Shown here in pieces: positions 13,224 to 17,506 of a stretch of DNA of 17,506 nucleotides. The stretch's first letter is position 1. Every line of letters starts with the position of its first letter. The notes under the pieces were generated by a model. The model was not told the origin of the DNA, did no database searches, and saw nothing but the letters and a program-made list of their open reading frames with translations. The position numbers and the translations under genes are program-made. The stretch comes from J054 sp964613615 (GTDB lineage: Bacteria; Pseudomonadota; Gammaproteobacteria; Steroidobacterales; GCA-2729495), in contig CAZTIB010000231.1 in NCBI GenBank assembly GCA_964613615.1, positions 1 through 17,506 of the forward strand, given 5' to 3'.

Positions 13224-15545
13224 TCAAAGCTTGCCCAGCGCGCGCAACACCTTTTCCGGCGTGATCGGCAATTCGCGGATGCGCACGCCGATAGCGTTGT
13301 AGATCGCGTTCGCGATCGCGGGCGCCGGCACCACCACGCAGGTTTCCGCAACGGACTTGGCGCCGAACGGCCCGGTGGGCTCCATCGACTCGATAAAGGT
13401 GATATCGATGTCCCGCGGCATTTCCACAGCGGTCGGGATCTTGTAGTCGAGAAAATCTGCAGTCAGGCAGGTACCCGAATCCGGGTCGAACTGGATCTCC
13501 TCCATCAACGCGTAACCCATGGCCTGCTGGAAACCTCCCTCCACCTGGCCTTCAGCCGCACTGGGATTGATCACGCGACCAATATCGTGCGTATAGACCA
13601 CGCGTGCGACCGTGACCTCCCCGGTGTCGGTATCCACTTCGACTTCGACAAACGCGGCCGCCGCCGGACTCGGGTTCCCGGGCGGGGCCATGCTCGACAC
13701 ACCAATGATCGTGCCTTTCTCCTCGAGCGTCGTTGGTGCCGGGCCCTGGTCGGTCACCTGGATGAAGGGGGACTCGGCGCGCGTCGCGACTTCGGCAATG
13801 CTCAGCGATCTGGTCGGTGCGCCTTTCACCGCCACTTTGCCTGCCGCGAGCTCCAGGTCCTCCGGGCTGGCCTCCAGCATGATCCCGGCCACTTTCAGCA
13901 GGCGTTCTTTCGCCGCAGTCGCAGCGGAGAGCACCGCATTCCCGGCGCTGTAGGTCACGCGGCTCGCATGCGTGGGCGCGTCATAGGGTACGTTGGTCGT
14001 GTCCACCGCCTGCGTCATGCGGATCTGGTCCATCGACAGGCCGAGCTCCTCTGCCGCAATCTGCAGCAGCGTGGTGATCTGCCCGGAGCCGATGTCCATC
14101 GCCGCGGTGGCCAGGTCCGCCGTGCCGTCGGGATTCAGCTTCACGATCGCACCGGAGTGTTCGTAGATGTCCGGAAAACCGACGCAGCAGCTCACCCAGA
14201 AGGGCGTCAACGCAAATCCCACGCCGCGCTTTTTCGGGCCGGGGTCGCTGTTGGCAGGCACGCGCGCCTCCCAGCCGAAGATTTCGATCCCACGGTCGAT
14301 GACTTCTTCCAGCGCGTAGGAGTCCAGCGTAAGTCCGGGCACCAGGGGATGCGGATCGCCCTGCCGCATGGAGTTCTTCTTGCGGAACTCCGCCGGATCG
14401 AATTCCAGGGCCTCGCAGATCTCGTCGTGTTGTGACTCCAGCGCGAAATAGGCCTGCGGCCCGCCGTAACCGCGATAACCACCGCCGATCATGTTGTTGG
14501 TGTAGACCGCGTAGCCCTCCCACACGAAATTGGGCACGCGGTAACCTGCATTGATGAAGGTCCCGTGCACCTGCAGCACGGTGGAACCGTGGGTCGCATG
14601 CGCGCCGGCGTCGAGGATACTCTTCGTGTGTCGGGCCACGATGCGCCCGTCCTTCGTCACGCCGGTCTTCATGTGTACCCGGATCGGGTTGCGCGTGGTC
14701 GTAATGAAGTCTTCGTAGCGCGAGTGTTCAATGCGCACCGGCCGGCCCGACTTGCGGCTCAGCAGCACCGCGATGGGTTCCAGGTGGCCGATGTCGAGTT
14801 TGCCGCCAAAGCCGCCACCGATGTAGGGGGGCTTGATGACCCGGATGCGGCTCTCCGCGAGCTCCAGGGCGTAGGCGAGCTTCTGGCGCAGGCCGAACAG
14901 GTGCTGCATGGATGAATTGATCGTGATGTCGCCACTGGCGTCCCAGTGGGCGACACAGATGCGCGGCTCCATGTAGCACGTATGCACGCGCTGGGTGGTG
15001 TAGACGCCTTCGAAGATATGGTCGGCACTCGCGAAGCCCTGTTCGATGTCGCCCGCTTCAAACCGGGGCGCGATCGCAATGTTGTTTTCCACGCCGTCGT
15101 GCAGTTGCGGGGCGCCGGGTTGCATTGCCTCTTCGGGGTCGAAGACCGCCGGCAGCTCTTCATAGTCCACGTCGATCAGGCCGAGCGCTTGTTCGGCAAC
15201 GTCGGCTGACGTGGCCGCTACCGCGGCCACCGGCTGCCCGGCGAAGCGCACCGTATCGCTCATGATCACCAGGTCCACCGTCGCGCTGAGGGTGTCGGAC
15301 GGGACGAAGTAGACCGGCGTGAACTTGCGTTGCGGTACTTCTGCGGGCGTCAACACGGCCTTGACCCCCGGCAGCGCCGCGGCCGCTCGGGTGTCGATGT
15401 GCAAAATGCGGGCGTGTGGATAAGGACTACGCAGCATCTTGCCATGGAGCATGCCCGGCATCTGGAAATTCACCGGGAAGCCCTTGCCGCCGGTGACCTT
15501 GTCCAGGGCATCCGGCCGCGCGACGTTTTTGCCTATCACGCTCAT
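13224..15545 (-). CDS. Xanthine dehydrogenase-family molybdopterin-binding large subunit, copy 2
   Basis: This 773-residue large subunit of a molybdenum hydroxylase has an N-terminal hammerhead domain (RPDALDKVTGGKGFPVNF near 10-27, then a second half with FAGQPVAAVAA, 101-111). The Mo-binding domains carry GGGFGGK (243-249), GGGYRGYGGPQAYFALES (354-371), GSGQITTLLQIAAEELGL and the catalytic glutamate in GAKSVAE (E734; the usual form is GxGE). The layout resembles 4-hydroxybenzoyl-CoA reductase, nicotinate and aldehyde-type subunits. The start is the ATG at 15545, with GAGGAGGA 7 nt upstream (15553-15560); a longer reading to 15608 only translates the inverted repeat. No FeS or FAD subunit gene is adjacent. 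The gene is convergent with GST and divergent from the PhyH-like gene. Substrate unknown. Confidence 0.92.
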   Translation of the reverse strand: MSVIGKNVARPDALDKVTGGKGFPVNFQMPGMLHGKMLRSPYPHARILHIDTRAAAALPGVKAVLTPAEVPQRKFTPVYFVPSDTLSATVDLVIMSDTVRFAGQPVAAVAATSADVAEQALGLIDVDYEELPAVFDPEEAMQPGAPQLHDGVENNIAIAPRFEAGDIEQGFASADHIFEGVYTTQRVHTCYMEPRICVAHWDASGDITINSSMQHLFGLRQKLAYALELAESRIRVIKPPYIGGGFGGKLDIGHLEPIAVLLSRKSGRPVRIEHSRYEDFITTTRNPIRVHMKTGVTKDGRIVARHTKSILDAGAHATHGSTVLQVHGTFINAGYRVPNFVWEGYAVYTNNMIGGGYRGYGGPQAYFALESQHDEICEALEFDPAEFRKKNSMRQGDPHPLVPGLTLDSYALEEVIDRGIEIFGWEARVPANSDPGPKKRGVGFALTPFWVSCCVGFPDIYEHSGAIVKLNPDGTADLATAAMDIGSGQITTLLQIAAEELGLSMDQIRMTQAVDTTNVPYDAPTHASRVTYSAGNAVLSAATAAKERLLKVAGIMLEASPEDLELAAGKVAVKGAPTRSLSIAEVATRAESPFIQVTDQGPAPTTLEEKGTIIGVSSMAPPGNPSPAAAAFVEVEVDTDTGEVTVARVVYTHDIGRVINPSAAEGQVEGGFQQAMGYALMEEIQFDPDSGTCLTADFLDYKIPTAVEMPRDIDITFIESMEPTGPFGAKSVAETCVVVPAPAIANAIYNAIGVRIRELPITPEKVLRALGKL

Positions 15546-15552
15546 GAATCCG

Positions 15553-15560
15553 TCCTCCTC
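15553..15560 (-). promoter_or_regulatory. Ribosome binding site deciding the start of large subunit 2
   Basis: On the minus strand GAGGAGGA lies 7 nt before the ATG at 15545. No comparable site precedes the in-frame ATGs at 15608 and 15605, which lie in the spacer of an inverted repeat. This removes 21 residues from the longest reading frame. Confidence 0.8.
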
Positions 15561-15563
15561 GGG

Positions 15564-15634
15564 GGACAGTTTACTGATTTCCGGCCCCGCGACGGGATAC
15601 GCCATCATCGCGCACGGAAATCAGTAAACTGTCC
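15564..15634. repeat. REPIN-like perfect inverted repeat, family 1, copy A (divergent promoter gap)
   Basis: Arms GGACAGTTTACTGATTTCCG (15564-15583) and its exact reverse complement (15615-15634) flank a 31-nt spacer. The spacer contains a further CGCGA/TCGCG stem (15588-15592, 15608-15612). Within each arm CAGT-TT-ACTG is a small palindrome. The element takes up 71 of the 91 nt between the divergent large-subunit (15545) and PhyH-like (15637) starts. Copy B at 11599-11670 has the same architecture. It may be a REP/REPIN mobile repeat, an operator pair for a shared regulator, or both. Confidence 0.85.
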
Positions 15635-15636
15635 GT

Positions 15637-16467
15637 ATGCATGTTCGTGAGCTGAGGGACGCAGAGCTCCAGGCCTACCGCGACGAAGGCGTGGCGTTCC
15701 TGCCCGCCCTGGCCGATCAGGCGACGGTGGATGTGCTGCGCGCAGCCGCCGAACACCGGGCGGAGTCACCCAGCGACCATGCCGACGAATTGAGCAACGT
15801 GGGTCGTTTGCTGTCGGACCAGTTCCTCTTCAACGACATGGATGAATTCCGCGAGTTCGCGTTCCACAGCGGGATCGCCGAAAACGCCGGGCGCGCGATG
15901 GGCGTCGACCGCGTGCGGGCTTATTTTGACCAACTCTTCGTTTGCGCGCCGCAGACGCCCACCGACTACTACTGGCACCAGGACATTACCTACTGGCCGG
16001 TGGCAGGTGATGCCATTTGCTCCGTCTGGCTCAGCCTGACGGACTGCACGCCGGAAAGCAGCGCACTGCAGTTCGTCCGCGGCCGGGAATACCAGGACCA
16101 GCTGTACGCGCACATTCCCTTCGGCGGCGAAGACCCGGTGCGACACACGAATTTTGCCGCCAAAGATGCTCCCGAGGCGCCGGCCTTTCACGCCGAGCCG
16201 GGCCGTTACGAGATTTTGAGCTGGGATTACAAGGCCGGTGACGCGGTGCTGTTCAACACCCGCATCATGCACAGCTCCGGCGGCAATAGTTCAACGGATG
16301 TGAACCGCATTGCCTATTCCACGCGCTGGATCGGTGACGACGTCACCTTCGCTGTGAAACCGGGCTGGCAAGACCCCTTGTTGTTCCCTGACAGCGACGA
16401 GCGCATACGTGACGGTGACCCGCTGGTCAGCCGGAAATTTCCCGTGGCCTGGTCGGCCCGGCCTTGA
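15637..16467 (+). CDS. Phytanoyl-CoA dioxygenase (PhyH) family Fe(II)/2-oxoglutarate oxygenase
   Basis: This 276-residue protein has a double-stranded beta-helix (PhyH) fold. The N-terminus has the family's ELRDAELQAYRDEGVAFLPAL form (5-25). The iron triad is visible as H114 and D116 in YYWHQDITYWP and H212 in NTRIMHSSGGN; the 2-oxoglutarate arginine is probably in NRIAYSTRW (R224 or R230). VWLSLTDCTPESSALQFVRG (130-149) is the conserved strand pair. The family hydroxylates, and in some natural-product pathways halogenates, epoxidises or cyclises; an aspartate at position 116 argues against halogenation. The ATG at 15637 directly follows the right arm of the inverted repeat and has no evident Shine-Dalgarno site, so its start or mode of initiation is unusual. 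The substrate is not known. Confidence 0.88.
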   Translation: MHVRELRDAELQAYRDEGVAFLPALADQATVDVLRAAAEHRAESPSDHADELSNVGRLLSDQFLFNDMDEFREFAFHSGIAENAGRAMGVDRVRAYFDQLFVCAPQTPTDYYWHQDITYWPVAGDAICSVWLSLTDCTPESSALQFVRGREYQDQLYAHIPFGGEDPVRHTNFAAKDAPEAPAFHAEPGRYEILSWDYKAGDAVLFNTRIMHSSGGNSSTDVNRIAYSTRWIGDDVTFAVKPGWQDPLLFPDSDERIRDGDPLVSRKFPVAWSARP

Positions 16468-16512
16468 TCGGCTGTTATTCCAGCGGCATCAACGCAACCG
16501 AGGACGATGCCG

Positions 16513-16627
16513 ATGAAATATATGATCAACTGGTTCGAACGCCTGCAAGCGCATCCTTGATGTGTTTGGCCAGTGGAAGGCGCCAGCCAATTTCAAGATC
16601 GAGTTGGTCGTGTTAGCGCGTTGGTAA
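16513..16627 (+). pseudogene. Probable frameshifted, truncated DUF3303-like gene
   Basis: From the ATG at 16513 the frame reads MKYMINWFERLQ and stops at 16560. Shifting frame at about 16541 continues as CKRILDVFGQWKAPANFKI and a few more residues to a stop at 16627. The opening MKYMINW and the VFGQWKAP block resemble the N-terminal third of small DUF3303-type proteins (about 90-100 residues). The remainder is missing. A frameshift plus truncation gives no functional product. The family call is from memory of short motifs, so it is tentative. Confidence 0.35.
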
Positions 16628-16659
16628 ACGAGTGTGATTAGTGTCGTATATTCTCAGGC

Positions 16660-16959
16660 ATGGCTCGTAGAATATTGTTCGTCAGCCTGGCGATATGCCT
16701 GCTGTCGATCGCGCTCTCCCAAATACCGGATCCAGGTATTCTCGGGATTCAGGAAGAACCTGAACGAATCATGTTTTATGCGGGGTCTGGCCTGCTAGCA
16801 GGGTTTGCAGGACTAGTCGCATTGATCAGCGGAATCTACCTCGGCGCCAATCGTTTCGAGGCCATTTCGACCACGCAACGACGATTAGCGCTGGGTATCA
16901 CATTGGTCGTGATAACTGCGGTCTTAACGTCGATTGCGCTTCGAGTATCGCTAATCTAG
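16660..16959 (+). CDS. Small hypothetical membrane protein (three helices)
   Basis: This 99-residue protein has a positively charged start (MARR) and three hydrophobic stretches: about 4-22, 38-64 and 76-98. I do not recognise a family. The first segment could be a signal anchor, and the short soluble stretch at 23-37 (PDPGILGIQEEPER) would lie outside the membrane. The composition and the ATG start make it plausible, but there is no good Shine-Dalgarno site (AGG at 16656-16658 is too close). Base composition is less GC-rich than the genes to the left, suggesting a different origin or a less constrained region. It stands alone between a pseudogene and a long non-coding stretch. Confidence 0.55.
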   Translation: MARRILFVSLAICLLSIALSQIPDPGILGIQEEPERIMFYAGSGLLAGFAGLVALISGIYLGANRFEAISTTQRRLALGITLVVITAVLTSIALRVSLI

Positions 16960-17400
16960 CGAGTCGCAAGATCGCGTTCGCCACGTCGGGCAGAGATGTG
17001 CTTTCTGCGGGGTCGGACCAAGCTAAGCGCCTGAAATCAATAGAATGTGTTGGTGATTTTGGCTTGGCTCGGCCCTTAGAGTGCTGTTTTTGCCCCCGAA
17101 AAACGCCTTCTGAACACAGTAGGGGCAATCCGGTCCGGTCGCCCTGCAACACGCACGTCGAAACCTTAAACGCGTCTTTTGACTGTTAAAAAGGCACGGC
17201 TAAGGGTTAATACGGCGGACTTTGCGGCCGTTTTCCGTTGCGAGTCAGAGACGTAACCAGGTCCGACCCCAGAACTCGTCACATGAGGCAGGCCCGCAGG
17301 GGTGGGTCGTGCAGACGGCCCGAACCCGCGCCCGTCGCGTATACTTTGATTGCCCGACGGCGACAGCATGGCTCCATGGATGGATAAGGAGCGACAAGAT
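16960..17400. other. Non-coding stretch of about 440 bp, no supported gene
   Basis: Short reading frames exist on both strands but none has a convincing start, ribosome site or recognisable protein. GC looks lower than in the gene-dense part of the window. It holds an 11-bp inverted repeat (17009-17019 and 17260-17270). Upstream of the next gene there is a TATACT box-like sequence (17340-17345) without a clear -35 partner. Confidence 0.6.
17009..17270. repeat. 262-bp segment bounded by perfect 11-bp inverted repeat GGGGTCGGACC
   Basis: GGGGTCGGACC at 17009-17019 is matched by its exact reverse complement at 17260-17270. Just inside, the pattern nnGnTA is partly shared, while outside the match ends at once. 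No open reading frame inside is convincing. It may be a small non-autonomous element or two independent copies of a dispersed short repeat. No target duplication is evident. Confidence 0.5.
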
Positions 17401-17506
17401 ATGGGCCTTTTCAATATCAGCCCCCTGGACTGGATTATCAGGGTGACGGACTTCTCACAGGCGTCCCTCGAAAACACCTTGGACACGATCAAGGAAGTCC
17501 ATCAAA
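17401..17506 (+). CDS. Hypothetical protein, N-terminal part (3' end off window)
   Basis: A frame opens at the ATG at 17401, with AAGGAG at 17386-17391, 9 nt upstream, the best Shine-Dalgarno site in this part of the window. The first 35 residues read MGLFNISPLDWIIRVTDFSQ and on through an amphipathic ASLENTLDTIKEVHQ before the window ends. An in-frame ATG at 17368 would place the ribosome site inside the gene and is less likely. I do not recognise the family. The helical, polar N-terminus is compatible with phasin-like or other coiled proteins but is not diagnostic. Confidence 0.65.
   Translation, partial: MGLFNISPLDWIIRVTDFSQASLENTLDTIKEVHQ

Noticed and set aside
13068..14435. Plus-strand open frame (455 codons) starting beside the XRE remnant
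   Set aside because: Only residues about 19-50 resemble a real protein; the rest is antisense to large subunit 2. Kept only as a regulator remnant.
15637..16467. PhyH-type halogenase
   Set aside because: The iron triad has aspartate at position 116, whereas halogenases of this fold have glycine or alanine there.
16960..17400. Several small open frames on both strands in the right flank
   Set aside because: None has a ribosome site, family motif or consistent composition; the overlapping frames contradict one another.
1..17506. CRISPR array, tRNA, rRNA or complete insertion sequence
   Set aside because: No regularly spaced direct repeats, no tRNA-like cloverleaf and no transposase reading frame were recognised. 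The repeats seen are paired inverted repeats, not arrays.

Overview
The window is GC-rich (by eye clearly above 60% up to about 16.4 kb) and gene-dense. It carries short operons and Shine-Dalgarno sites of Pseudomonadota type. Gene content (P450, HpaD-like and HpaE-like enzymes, a flavin-dependent LLM enzyme, xanthine-dehydrogenase-type large subunits, phytanoyl-CoA dioxygenase) and several families of small inverted repeats suggest an environmental, probably gammaproteobacterial, heterotroph. No rRNA, tRNA, complete insertion sequence or CRISPR array was seen, so the lineage is an inference.

Region 1 (1-9106) is a divergent catabolic locus. Leftward from about 1.94 kb run an HpaD-like class III extradiol dioxygenase and a GabT-like class III aminotransferase that is cut by the window edge. 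Rightward from 2.1 kb run a cytochrome P450, an MFS transporter, a glutamine-synthetase-like ligase, an HpaE-like aldehyde dehydrogenase, a class I glutamine amidotransferase (start overlapping the dehydrogenase stop) and an LLM flavin-dependent oxidoreductase. The 155-bp gap between the two arms holds three palindromes. Ligase, dehydrogenase, class I amidotransferase and GABA-type aminotransferase together resemble gamma-glutamylation routes for amines (Puu putrescine pathway, aniline AtdA1/AtdA2, isopropylamine Ipu). Here they sit with a P450 and meta-cleavage-type enzymes. My working hypothesis is import of an amine, protection as a gamma-glutamyl amide, oxidation, possible ring cleavage, semialdehyde oxidation and amide hydrolysis. 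The substrate cannot be read from the sequence.

Region 2 (9166-16467) holds two unlinked xanthine-dehydrogenase-family molybdopterin-binding large subunits, both leftward and both without FeS or FAD partner genes in the window. Between them lies a rightward DoxX-GST pair. A phytanoyl-CoA dioxygenase-family gene is divergent from the second large subunit. The non-coding gaps are largely filled by REP/REPIN-like inverted repeats. One family (72 bp near 11.6 kb, 71 bp near 15.6 kb) sits at the start codons of three oxidoreductase genes; another lies at gene 3' ends near 9.13 kb and 12.98 kb. A fragment of an XRE-type regulator remains at 13.12-13.22 kb.

Region 3 (16468-17506) looks lower in GC and eroded. 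It has a probable DUF3303-like pseudogene, a small three-helix membrane protein, about 440 bp without a gene bounded in part by an 11-bp inverted repeat, and the start of a new gene running off the right edge.
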